Positions 25,101-36,246 of a DNA stretch of 64,000 nt are shown one piece after another. Source of the stretch: Sapria himalayana (lineage: Eukaryota; Streptophyta; Magnoliopsida; Malpighiales; Rafflesiaceae); the NCBI GenBank assembly GCA_029783825.1, contig JAREIK010003114.1:52025-116024 (forward strand), given 5' to 3'. The number at the start of each line of letters is the position of its first letter. The stretch's first letter is position 1. A program made the translations under genes and the position numbers. The notes beneath the pieces were generated by a model, which worked only from the letters and a program-made list of their open reading frames with translations, did not search any database and had not been told where the DNA came from.

Positions 25101-28100
25101 TTAAAATAAATATTTAAAATTATAATACAAAAATGACTTTTATTATTTAGGGTATACCGGTTTAATTTAAAAATAGATCTATCTAACTAATAATTTATTT
25201 TGTAATTAATATTTTTATAAAAATAAACTAATAAATAATTAAAATAAAAAATTAAAATTAAACTAAATAAAAATTAAAATGAGATTTATGATTTATTATT
25301 AATGTATAGCAGTTTAATTGTTTAAGTATTTATAGGTTTTGTCATTTAGGAGTTTCGCGATTTATGTTTTTCGGCATTTAGTGGTTTATAAGTTTTATTT
25401 AAACAATAAAATAACAAAAAAAAATTTGTAATTTTTTCTCATTTTCATAGGTCATAACCTTTGAAAATATAATAATATTCAACATTTTTGAAATGTAAAT
25501 ATAATATTTAGTTATAATAATATTAATAATTATATATCATATAAATTCAATATAAACAATTTTATTGCTAGATATTATAATAATGATCAAAAATTAAATT
25601 AATAAACTATTAATAATAAGATATATATTAATTAAAAAATATTTACAAAACCCAAATTGATTCAAAATTAAAGTAAAATATATTACTTAATAATAATTTT
25701 TAATTTTTAAATTTTTACTTTTTTAATAAGAATAAATACTTTTATTGATTAAAAATAAATTATTTAAATAATATTTCTCGCACTCATAATATATTTTGTA
25801 ATAAATATTTCTATAGAAATAAACTAATAAATAATTAAAATAAATATTTAAAATTATATTAAATAAAAAAAAATTAGATTTATTAATTATTAAGTAGTAT
25901 ATAGCGGTTTAATTGTTTATTTATTTAGGCATTACGAGGTTTAAAAGTTTACTGACTTAACTGTGTATGCATTTAGTGGTTATAGGTTTTATTTAAAAAA
26001 TAAATAAACAAAAATTTTATTTTTTTTATTTTTTGATATTTTCAGATGTTATAACCTCTGAAAATATAATAATTTTTAAATTTTTTTCAAAAGTGAATTC
26101 AATATTTAGTTATAATAATCATTATATTTATATTTCATATAAATTCAATATAAATAATTTTATTGAAAATATTTTAATAATGATCAAAAAATAAATTGAT
26201 AATCTATTATTAATAAGATAGATTTCAATTAAAATATAATTACAAAACCTAAAATGATTAAGAAGGAGAGCAAAATATATTACAATATAATAAATTTGTG
26301 TTTTGAAATTATTTCATTTTTTTATAAGTTTATCTATATAATTTTTGATGAAAAATAATTTATATAAATTTTATTTGTCTAACTCATAATTTATATTGTA
26401 ATTAATATTTAATAAAAATAAACGAATAAATAATTAAAATGAATATTTTAAATTTTAATGAAAAAAATAATATTGAGATTTATTATTTATTATTTAGGGT
26501 ATACCAATTTAAATGAATTATCTATTTAAGGTTTTCAAGATTTTAGAGTTATTGACTTAAGTGTTTAGTCATTTAGTAGTTTATAGGATTTATTTAAATA
26601 ATGAAATAAAAAAAAATTATTTTTGATATTTTTTGACATTTTCAAAGCTTATAACCTTTGAAAATATAATAATTTTAAATTTTTTTAAAAATGTGAATAC
26701 AATATTTAGTAATAAGAATCATTATAATTATATATAATATAAACTAAATATAAACAATTTTATTTATATATATGATATCAATTATCAAAAAATAAATTAA
26801 TATGCTATTATTAATATGATAGATATAAATTAAAATATAATTCCAAAACCTAAAATTATTAAAAATCAAAGTAAAATTTATTAACAAATAATAATTTTTT
26901 TTTAAGTTTTTTCTTATTTTATAAGCTTATTTTTTTTTTGATGAAAACTAAATTATTTAAATTATATTTAAGGTTTATGAGTTTAAAATTTTTAGTGTTT
27001 AGGGGCTTTGGTGTTTAAGAGTTTATAGATTTAAGTGTTTAGACATTTAGTGGTCTATAAGTTTTATTTAAACAATGATATAACAAAAAATTTTTTTTTG
27101 TTTTTTTTCTAATTTTTTAAGGTTATAACCTTTCTAAATATAAAAATTTCAAAATTTTTTTCAAATGTAAATATAATACTTAGTTATAATAATCTTAATG
27201 AATATAAGTCATTTAAATTCAATATAAATAATCACATTGCTAGATATTATAATAATGATCAATAAATAAATTTATATACTATTATTAATAAGATAGATAT
27301 TATTTAAAATATATTTGCAAAATCTAAATTTATTCAAAATCAAAGTATATACTACTAAATAATAATTTTTTTATATTTAGCTTTTTTTATAAGTTTATAT
27401 TTTTGTTATTAATAATAAATTATTTAAATTATATTTGTCTTTCTCATAATTTATTTTTGTAATTTATAATTCTATAAAATTAAACAAATAAATAATTAAA
27501 ATAAATATTTAAAATTATAATGAATACAAATAAAATTGAGATTTATTATTTATTATTTATTATTCAGGATATACAGGTTTAATTGTTTAAGTATTTAGGT
27601 GTTTTGGGGTTTAGTCATTTAAGTGTTTATGCCTTTGGTGATTTTATTTAATTTTTGAAGGTTATAACATTTGAAAATATAATAATTTTTAATTTTTTTT
27701 AAAATGTGTATATAATATTTAGTTATAATTATCTTCATAATTATAAATAATGTAAAATCAATATAAATAATTTTATTAATAAATATCATAATAATGATCA
27801 ATAAATAAATTAATAAACTATTATTAATTAGACTGATATAAATTAAAATATAATTGCAAAATCTAAAATTATTCAAAATAAAATTAAATTAAATTACTAA
27901 ATAATAATATTATGTTTTAAAAATTTTGCATCTTTTTATAATCTTATATTTTTTTGATGAAAAATAAATTATTTAAATTATATCCGTCTCACTAATAATT
28001 TATTTTGTAATTAATATTTCAATAAAAATAAACTAATAAATAATTAAAACGAATAATTAAAATTATAATGAATGTCAATAAAAATGAGATTTATTATTTA

Positions 28101-29134
28101 TTATTTAGAGTATACTAATTTATAGGCTTATGTATTTATGGGCTTCGGGGTTTAGGAGTTTAGTCATTAAGAATTTAGGTATTTTGTGGTTTATATATTT
28201 TATTTAAAAAATTTAATAACAAAAAATTTATTTTTTTATTTTTTCACATTTTCAAATGTTATAACCTTTGAAAACTTAATAATTTTAAAATTTTCTTAAA
28301 ATGTCAATAATTTTTATTTTGTTATAATAATCTAAATAATAATTTAATATGTAAATTCAATATAAATAATTTTTTTAATGATATTATGATGACGATAATA
28401 AAATAAATTAATAAACTATTATTAATAAGATATATATTAAATATAATTTATTTGCAAAACCTTAAATGATACAAAATCAAAGTAAATTATATTAATAAGA
28501 TAGATATTAAATAAAACTATAATTAATAAGATACAATATATAGGTTTAAAAGATTATATATTTAGTAGTTTTGGGATTTAAAAATTTAGTGATTTAAGTG
28601 TTTAGGCATTTAGTAGTTTATAGGTTTTATTTAAAAAATAAAATAACAAAAAAAGTTTTTTTTGTTATTTGTTCTCATTTTTGAAGGATATAACCTTTGA
28701 AACTATAACAATTTTAAATTTTTTTTAAATGTGAATACTATATTTAGTTATGATAATCTTAATAATTATATATCATTTAAATTCAATATAAATAAATATA
28801 TTGATATATATTATAATAATGAGCATACAAAAGATTAATAAACAATTATTAATAAGATAAATATTGTTTAAAGAATATTTACAAAACCTAAAATGATTCA
28901 AAATCAAAGTGAAATATGTTACTAAATATTAATTTTAAATTTTTAAATTTTTGTATCCATTTATAAGCTTATATATTTTTTGATGAAAAATAAATTATTT
29001 AAATTATATTTGTCTAACTATTAATTTATTTTTTAATTTATATTTATATAAAAATAAATTAATAAATAATTAAAATGTATATATAAAATTATAATGAATA
29101 CAAATAAAAATGAGATTTATGATTTATTATGTAG
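22175..29134 (+). repeat. Satellite higher-order repeat unit 1 (about 6.96 kb)
   Basis: Thirteen labelled segments from one A monomer to the next: A (22175, with TTTAATCAATG), B (22770, GGGGGTTTTGGGG), C (23375, TGGTTTGATTATTTAGGGG), D (23965, AAGTAAGTAAGTATTTAG), E (24565), F joint (25151-25188), G (25300), H (25890), I (26490), J (26960), K (27565), L (28105) and M (28540). The same order with the same private variants recurs at 42692-49494. Monomer spacing measured between dyad positions is about 595-605 bp for A-E, with shorter steps (about 440-540 bp) at J, K and M and a long step of about 736 bp at the F joint. No gene is seen. Confidence 0.85.
22317..22342. repeat. Perfect 26-bp dyad in satellite monomer A
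   Basis: Perfect inverted repeat with no spacer, centred on GGTTATAACC and flanked symmetrically by TTTTCAAA and TTTGAAAA. The same position in nearly every monomer keeps all or part of it. Confidence 0.85.
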
Positions 29135-30709
29135 GGTATACCTATTTAATGGTTTAAGTTTATTGTGGTTTTGGGGTTAATGAGTTTATTGATTTATATG
29201 TTTACACATTTAGTTTTTATTTATTGATTTATAGGTTTTATTTAATCAATGAAATAACAAAAAATTTATTTTTATGAATTTTCGTGATTTTCAAAGTTTA
29301 TAACCATTGAAAATATAATAATTTTTTAATAGTTCTAAAATATGAATACAATACTTAGTTATAAAAATATTAATAATTACATTTTATGTAAATTCAATAT
29401 AAAAAATTTTATTAATATATATTATTTTGATGATCAAAAAATAAAATTAATAAACTAATAATAAGATAGATATTAATAAAATATATTTGCAGAACCCAAA
29501 AAAATTCAAAATCAAAGTAAATTATATTACTAAAAAAAATTTTAAAATTTTTGAAATTTTGTTTATTTTTATAAGCTTATTTTTATTTTCATAAAAAATA
29601 ATTTATTTAAATTATATCTGTCTTACTCATTATTTAATTTGTAATTAATATTTATATAAAAATAAAAAAATAAATAATTAAAATGAATTTTTAAAATTAT
29701 AATAAAAACAATAATATTGAGATTGATTATTTATTATTTAGGGTTACCGATTTAAAAAGATTATTATGTTTTACTTAAGGTTTTAGATTTTTAAAAGTTA
29801 TTGAATTAAGTGTTTAGGCTTTTAGTGGTTTATAGGTTTTATATAAATAATAAAATATCAAAAAAAATAATTTTTTTATTTTTTCACATTTTCAAAGGTA
29901 ATATAATCTATGAAAATATTATAATTTTAAAATTTTTTTCAAAAGTGAATTCAATATTTAATAATAATAATCATTATATTTAAATATCATATAAATTCAA
30001 TATAAACAATTTTATTAATAATTATTCTAATAATGATCAAAAAATAAATTAATGATCTATTATTAATAAGATAGATAACAATTAAAATATAATTACAAAA
30101 CTAATAATGATTTAGAAGCAAAGCAAATTATATTATTATATAATAATTTTTTGTTTTTAATTTTTTTTACTTTTAATAAGTTTATCTATATTTTTTATGA
30201 TGAAAAATAATAATTATAAATTATAATTGTCTAACTCATAATTTATTTTCTAATTAATATTTATATAAAAATAAACTAATAAATAATTAAAATGAATATT
30301 TAAAATTATAATGAAAAAAATAAAAATGAGATTTATTGTTTATTATTTAGTATATAACTGATTAAAAAAATTATCTATTTAGGGTTTTCGTGATTTAGAA
30401 GTTATTAATTTAAGTATTTAGGCATTTAGAGGTTTATAGGTTTTATTTAAACAATGAAATAACAAATAAATTATTTTTGATATTTTTTCAAATTTTCAAA
30501 GATTATAACCTTTGAAAATATAATAATTTAAAATTTTTTTAAAATGTGAACACAATATTTAGTAATAATAATAATTATAACAATATATAATTTAAACTAA
30601 ATATAAACAATTATATTGATAGATATTATATCAATTATCAAAAAATAAATTAATAAACTATTATTAATATGATAGATATAAATTAAAATTTAATTACAAA
30701 AACTAAAAT
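29135..30709 (+). repeat. AT-rich satellite before X2
   Basis: Monomer A (29135), then two I-type monomers (about 29740 and 30340), ending inside the second at AAAATGATT where X2 begins. The order departs from the higher-order unit (A is normally followed by B), so a rearrangement lies here. No gene is seen. Confidence 0.85.
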
Positions 30710-31620
30710 GATTAAATTGCTAAAGCTCTAACCAAAATAATAGTAGCTTTTACTTTATCTCTATTATGTCTCATCATATTTAAAGTTGAATCACCAGGCT
30801 ATCAAAGGTAATTTGACTCATGTACGCTAACAGACTAAACCAAAGTTGTACCGATATGTGTTGAAATACCTAGTTGTTGAGGATGCTATTTATAGTGATT
30901 ATTGTAATTTCTTCTAAAATATCTCTCATGCACACACTCAAAACAATTTTTTTTAAAACATAGTTCACCTCTAAAAAAATAACCACCTTGTAGCCTATTA
31001 GAACAAACTAGCCCCATGGTGGTTTGAGCAGGGCAAGAAGTATGGGCTCTCTTTCAATCAAGAATCAAAAAAATTATTTTATGGCATGGCTAAGCCTTTT
31101 TTTTATATCCTAATGGATATGAAAAGTATCATTTCTTTCTTTTTATATTAAATGAGTTATGTATACAAGCACAAAATCCCCAAAAAGGTGTAAATGAATC
31201 ATATTCAAATGTATAAAAGGTTTTAGTCATTGCTCAAAATATTAGTCTTGCATATTGACACTCGAGGCAACGAATCAAAGGAAAAAGCCATAGTGATATT
31301 TTGAATCCCAAGAATTTAGCTATAGAAAGTTATAAATAGTAGTATTCATTCTTACTATTTCTAGGGTCATGACTTTTGCTCTTGAGGAATGTCCAAAGTT
31401 ACATTCATTCCTAATGCAATGACTTTGCAATATAAAGATAAAATGCACAAGCTATGGTCATATCCAATTCTGTGACCCAGTATTATAGTGATTAAATATG
31501 TATTCATGATCATTATTATTGCCATAACAATATATTCAACAGAGAGAAACAAGTTATTAAGTATTAAATTTAAAACAAGCTATGATCCGTCGCTATGTGT
31601 GTGTGGTGCAGTAGTATCAG
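30710..31620 (-). repeat. Repeat X, copy X2, first fragment (both ends, middle deleted)
   Basis: Matches the reverse complement of X1 from about 9400 down to about 8560, but the outermost ~30 bases are missing. The join to satellite is at ATGATT, shared by satellite (AAAATGATTCAAA) and X (GAATGATTGC). After ACAAGTTAT near 31557 the sequence jumps, through about 25 unplaced bases, to the opposite X end (CCGTCGCTATG ... CAGTAGTATCAG at 31620). The fragment therefore carries both X ends without the middle. No coding potential is seen; the frame at 31367-31552 has no recognisable content. Confidence 0.85.
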
Positions 31621-32360
31621 CCATTAGGAGTTTAGTAATTTAAGTATTTAGGTATTTTGTGGTTTACAGGTTTTATTTAAATAATTAAATAACAAAAAAA
31701 ATTATTATTATGATTTTTTCTCATTTTCAAGGTTATAACCATTGAAAATATTATAATTTTTAATTTTTTTTCAAATGTTAATAAAATATTTAATTATAAT
31801 AATCATATAAATTAAATATCATGTTAATTCAATATAAATAATTTTATTTATCGATATTATAATACTGATCATAAAATAGATTAACAAACTATTATTAATA
31901 TGATAGATATTAATTAAAATATATTTGCAAAACCTAAAATGATTCAAAATCAATGTAAAATATATTACTAAATAATAATTTTTTATTTTTTATTTTTTTT
32001 TTCTTTTTATAAGCTAATAAATTTTTTTGATGAAGATAAATTATTTAAATTATATTTGTCTCATTCATAATTTTATTGTGCTATTAATATTTCTATAAAA
32101 ATAAACTAATAAATAATTAAAATGAATATTAAAATAATAATGAATACAAATAAAAATAATATTTAAGATTATTTATTTAGTGTATACCGGTTTAATGTTT
32201 TAAGTATTTAGGAGTTTAGGAGTTTAGTGATTTAAGTGTTTAGGCATTTAGTAGTTTATATGTTTTATTTAAATAATGAAATAACAAAAAAATTATTTTT
32301 CAAATTTTTTATCAATTTTGAAGGTTATAACATTTATAAATATAATAATTTTTAATTTAT
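31621..32360 (+). repeat. Satellite insert splitting X2
   Basis: About 740 bp of N- and O-type satellite, closely matching the sequence just right of X3 (54307 to about 55030), including the N-type variants AATTAAATATCATG and ACTGATCATAAAATAG. The end of X plus its flanking satellite was thus copied into the middle of X2. Confidence 0.85.
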
Positions 32361-32510
32361 ATCAAAAAGACTGAATCCATAACTCACCCCTTGAGTCATG
32401 ACTTTGTGTTACATATACAAAAAGATAAATATGTGATAATCCTAAAATTTGTGAATTTCAATTTAAATTTAACACTTAGTCATTTGATTATAAAAGTGCA
32501 AAACATGAGA

Positions 32511-32588
32511 TTTAGGATTTATGGTTTATGGGTTAGGGTTATAGTTTATGATTTAAGGTTTAGGATTTAAAGTTTAGGGTTTATAGTT
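32511..32588 (+). repeat. Degenerate TTTAGGG-like heptamer block in X2
   Basis: Successive units TTTAGGA, TTTATGG, TTTATGG, GTTAGGG, TTATAG, TTTATGA, TTTAAGG, TTTAGGA, TTTAAAG, TTTAGGG. Clear 7-bp phase, unlike the 8-bp phase in the satellite. Confidence 0.7.
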
Positions 32589-32777
32589 TTTTTTTGTTTT
32601 TTTTGGAAAATACACACTTTATTTATCATTTAGGCACACAACTTACAAGAGACTAAAAAGCTGACTAATTTAGGCCAGCCCAACAAATCCTATGCACCTT
32701 AATGATTCTATGCATAAAATTCATAAAAAAACCATAATGCCTAATAACTCCAAGCGTACGAATACAACTAAAATCAC

Positions 32778-32866
32778 CTGGCATTCCCGTACTTCAGAGT
32801 TGGCATTGAGTCATTATGCGCACTGCGTCCTTTCCATTCAGATTTGTCCGAGCCTTTTGGAGGAAC
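32778..32866 (-). other. Exon-like segment in X2
   Basis: On the minus strand an 89-bp segment is bounded by an AG acceptor (ATTCAG|GTTCC) and a GT donor (GCCAG|GTGATT) and is open in one frame. The encoded piece is rich in K, S, G and N and includes SAHNDSMPTLKYG. X3 has the equivalent segment (about 53218-53306) open in the same frame with substitutions; X1 (about 7950-8038) is frame-shifted. A captured exon of a host gene is possible. I do not recognise the gene. Confidence 0.3.
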
Positions 32867-33830
32867 CTGAATGATGCACCATATTAAAACTATGCAACTA
32901 TAAGATTGTGCATGTGTGTGACATGCAGCATCAAGCATTTGCTTATGTCATTGCTATGCAATGGAATACATTTAAAATTGAATACCCATAAATCCAAAAG
33001 TCCGTATCTACGGCACTTTGTCAATTTATTCACACCTTTGAATTCAACATTCTTTTGCTCTATGATCTTCTAAAGAGTATCTCTTGGGTTAGAATGCTTC
33101 CTCCTCTAACTCCAAGAAGTGGCTGTATGTTGCATCGACAAAATATCAAAAAATACGCATGCATAGTTGTGCATGTGTGATTAGGTCCATTTCACAATCT
33201 AATTATCTATGCGTACAACTAAGCTAGAATACAAGTAAAATTACAAAATGCTATAAAGATAAGTCTTCTGCTCCCGAGAGTGTAGCATCGCCTAATGTGT
33301 ATTTACCAAATGCATTAGTGGGCCACACTTAGATATAATCATGGGTCCAGTTGCCCTCATTGCATGCTACATAAAGAAGAGACAAGATTGTGTGTGTGAG
33401 TATGTCATGATCAATCTCTACAAGTACATGTTGCATACAAAGTCCAAAATACAAATAAGACTACAAACATAAACTACAAATTTGAATCTTTTGCTCCCGT
33501 GTGGATGGTCTAGACTCCATTGCTCACTAGCCCTACTTGGTGATGCTTCGGATTTTTCTGGCTGTCCAATTAATCATGGATTACACCCACTCCTGTTGGG
33601 CGACTGTTGGGTGGCCCTCTATGCTGCCTGATAGGGCTAGTGGGACCCACTCCTAGCTACATATGGGTTTACTCCCTACTACTTTGCTCGGTCTCATCAG
33701 TTTTCTAAATGTTATCATCCCGGCTTGCCACTGGGGCCCTCTACAAGCTGGTGGCCCATACTTCTGGCTGCTTCCCGGACTTGCTGGCCCCTCTAAATGC
33801 TACACCAAAATGGACAAGAATATGTGCATA

Positions 33831-35465
33831 ATGTGCATAAAAGGCTTTTGAACTTTCATGTAATTAAAAGTCATTCTGGCGTTAATATAAGAAATGTATT
33901 TAGTTTTGCATGAATGAAAGGGTTTTGAGAAAGTTTATGTGCATTACTGTTGACAATGCATCAAATAATGATGTTGTAGTTGAACAATGAAAAAAAAGCT
34001 TGTAAAGAAAAGTGTTATACCTTTGAGAAGCGAGCATTTTCATATGAGATGTTGTGCTCATATCCTAAACTTAATTTCCAGAGATGGCATTGCAGTAGTT
34101 GAGGGTGCTATTCAAAAAATTAGAGGTATGGTGAAATATATGAGGAGCAGTCCTAAAAAATTTGATATGTTTAAATTATGTGTTGAAGAAGCAAACTTGA
34201 CATATAGATCTTCATTGCAATTATATTGTCCTATAAGATGAAATTCAACTTATTTGATGCTACAAACTAATATAAAATATCAAAAAGAATTTGATAAGTT
34301 GGAGGACAAACACAAAAGGTTTTTGAAATAGTTTGGTTCAAACGTTCCAACTGAGAGAGACTGAACAAACGCCATAATTTTGGCTCGTTTCTTGAAAACT
34401 TTTTATGAGGTAACTTATAAATTTTCTGGCTCATAATATTCTACCTCTAGTGATTATTTTCCTGAGATTATTCTAATTTTAAAAAAAATTGAGCTTTGTG
34501 AAAATAGTAGAGATACAATGGTGTCTGAAATGGGTATGAAAATGAGGCATAAATTAAGCAAATATTGGGGTTCTCTTCAGTCAACAAATATTATGTTTTT
34601 TGTAGCAGTAGTGTTGGATCCTAGATATAAGCTCAAATATCTCAAGGTTAAGTACTCTTAGCATTATGGAGAGGAATTGGCTAAAAATTTTGTGGAAAAG
34701 GTTATAAATGCTTTAAATGAGATTATGGATGATTATAAAGATTTAAATGAAGATGAATCAAAAGAATATGATTTCTCTTCTACTGTGTTGAAAAAAAATG
34801 ATGATTTCTTTGATGCTAGTGATACTTATGTTGATGATTTTTTTATTGAATTGGAGAAAGAACAAGAAGTTGCAGCTTTGTAAGAGTTGGATAGGTACTT
34901 GGAGGACAAACTTGAAAAAAATAGAATTGATTTTGATCTTCTAAACTGGTGGAACGTAAATGAGGTTAGGTATCATTCTTTAGCAAATGTAGCAAGGAAT
35001 GTATTGGCTATTCAAGAATCTACTGTTACCTACGAATCTACATTTAGCACTTGGTGGAGAACTTTAGAAAATATAGGTGTTCTTTAACACCTATTACAGC
35101 TAAAGTTCTCATATGTCTACAAGATTGGTTGAGAAGCTCAAACAAGCCTATTGAAATTTAAGAATTAGTTCAAGACATTGATGATAATGAATCAGGTTAG
35201 TATGCAAATCTTGTAAATTTTAATTTCACTTTTACTTATTTTATTCATTCAATTTAATAAAAATATGGTTCAATTACAATTATCAGAGGGGTCACAAGAT
35301 CCAAATACTCTTCCAACTATAGTTGGCCAACAAAATTTGGAATGGGTGTATAATATTTTATTTTTTTATTACTCTTTCATCTTAGAAATTTATGTCTACA
35401 TGATTAACACGTTTTCATCTTTGGTTGTCCTTCTATAGTGGAGGAAGAAAAGGGAGGAGTTGTAG
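33831..35465 (+). pseudogene. hAT transposase pseudogene (h3), central and C-terminal part
   Basis: Starts inside the catalytic domain (MHKRLLNF region) and runs to the inferred C-terminal exon. Open pieces: 33987-34241 has HMRCCAHILNLI and the KIRGMVKYMRSSPK segment; 34677-34883 is the acidic linker; 34887-35087 is the hATC region with FDLLNWWNVNEVRY and the YESTF motif. In-frame stops at 34362-34364 and 34434-34436 are at the same codons as in h2 and h4. Further private damage includes CPIR followed by a stop where others have CPTRWN, a frameshift near 33960-33990, and a stop where RSSLTP should follow. Both inferred 3' intron sites are at least partly kept (35196-35286). Confidence 0.88.
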
Positions 35466-36133
35466 AATAGATAATTAATTGGGTTTGGATTTTCGTTGCT
35501 GTTCCGGGACGGACATTTGAAATGATTATTATCATTGTTATTATTAGTTGTATTTTTTTGTTATATTAAGCTGCCTAATTTTAGCAATTACTTAAGTAGT
35601 AATTGCTGCTACCAATGTTTGTGGTAATCTTTAGCTATTCCTTAATATTTTAGGTAATTTTTTTAAAAATGTAGTATTGCTATTTTTGTCAACTTTCACT
35701 CGACTGAACAAAGCCAACTTGTGAAAAAATAAAGAATTAAATTAAGCACACAACTCGGTCCCATTCTATTTAACATTTCTATCCTTTTTTGCACATCAAA
35801 GCTTTTGACTAGGTAATGGAACTCGTTTTCGGTATTCAGCCTATTTCACAAAACAAAATTGGCCCAATTTGAGTTTCAAAGATACATAACAACGGAATGA
35901 TAAATGGTACAACAAAAGGTTTTGACATGAACTAACTTGGCTGGTTTGAAGAAAACAAATTGAAAAAAATGTTCGAACTCCGTTCCATCCTAGAAACGTT
36001 TTCTCCTACCCAAAATCCCCGATCTCCATCCCGTCCTGATATTTTCAACCTATAGGATGGGTCCGGATCTTCAAAAAAAAATCTCTGAACTGTGGAAAGG
36101 GACTAGAGATTTGTAATCCCCATCTCGTCCCAT

Positions 36134-36149
36134 CCCATGAGCACCCCTA
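36134..36149 (-). repeat. Right terminal inverted repeat of h3
   Basis: CCCATGAGCACCCCTA; one difference from the h2 right end. Confidence 0.88.
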
Positions 36150-36157
36150 GCATTTAG
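36150..36157. repeat. 8-bp target-site copy right of h3
   Basis: GCATTTAG followed by TGGTTTATAGG, the same satellite position as h1, h2 and h4. The left partner was lost in the X2/h3 deletion. Confidence 0.88.
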
Positions 36158-36220
36158 TGGTTTATAGGTTTTATATAAAAAATAAAATAACAAAAAATTT
36201 ATTTATATTGTTTTTTGATA

Positions 36221-36246
36221 TTTTCAAAGGTTATAACCTTTGAAAA
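36221..36246. repeat. Perfect 26-bp dyad in satellite monomer beside h3
   Basis: Same symmetric element as at 22317, centred on GGTTATAACC. It lies 64 bp right of the hAT target copy. Confidence 0.85.

Larger units (their letters stand above)
32361..33830 (-). repeat. Repeat X, copy X2, second fragment
   Basis: Resumes near GACTGAATCCATAACTC, about 100 bp further into X than the first fragment stopped, and runs to AAGAATATGTGCAT, about 80 bp short of the X end, where it is fused to the interior of h3. It contains the heptamer block (32511-32588), the T-tract and inverted poly(A) signal (32587-32623) and the gene-like part. The 33663-33851 frame crosses the X/h3 fusion and is not a gene. Confidence 0.87.
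33831..36149 (+). mobile_element. hAT transposon copy h3, 5'-truncated
   Basis: Matches h2 from about 15861 to its right end, lacking about 1.36 kb of the 5' part including the left terminal repeat. The 5' border is a fusion with X2 at a short shared sequence (X AATATGTGCA, hAT AATATGCATAAAAGG). The right terminal repeat CCCATGAGCACCCCTA (36134-36149) is intact and followed by GCATTTAG. The 3' non-coding part (about 35466-36133) holds no gene. Confidence 0.92.
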
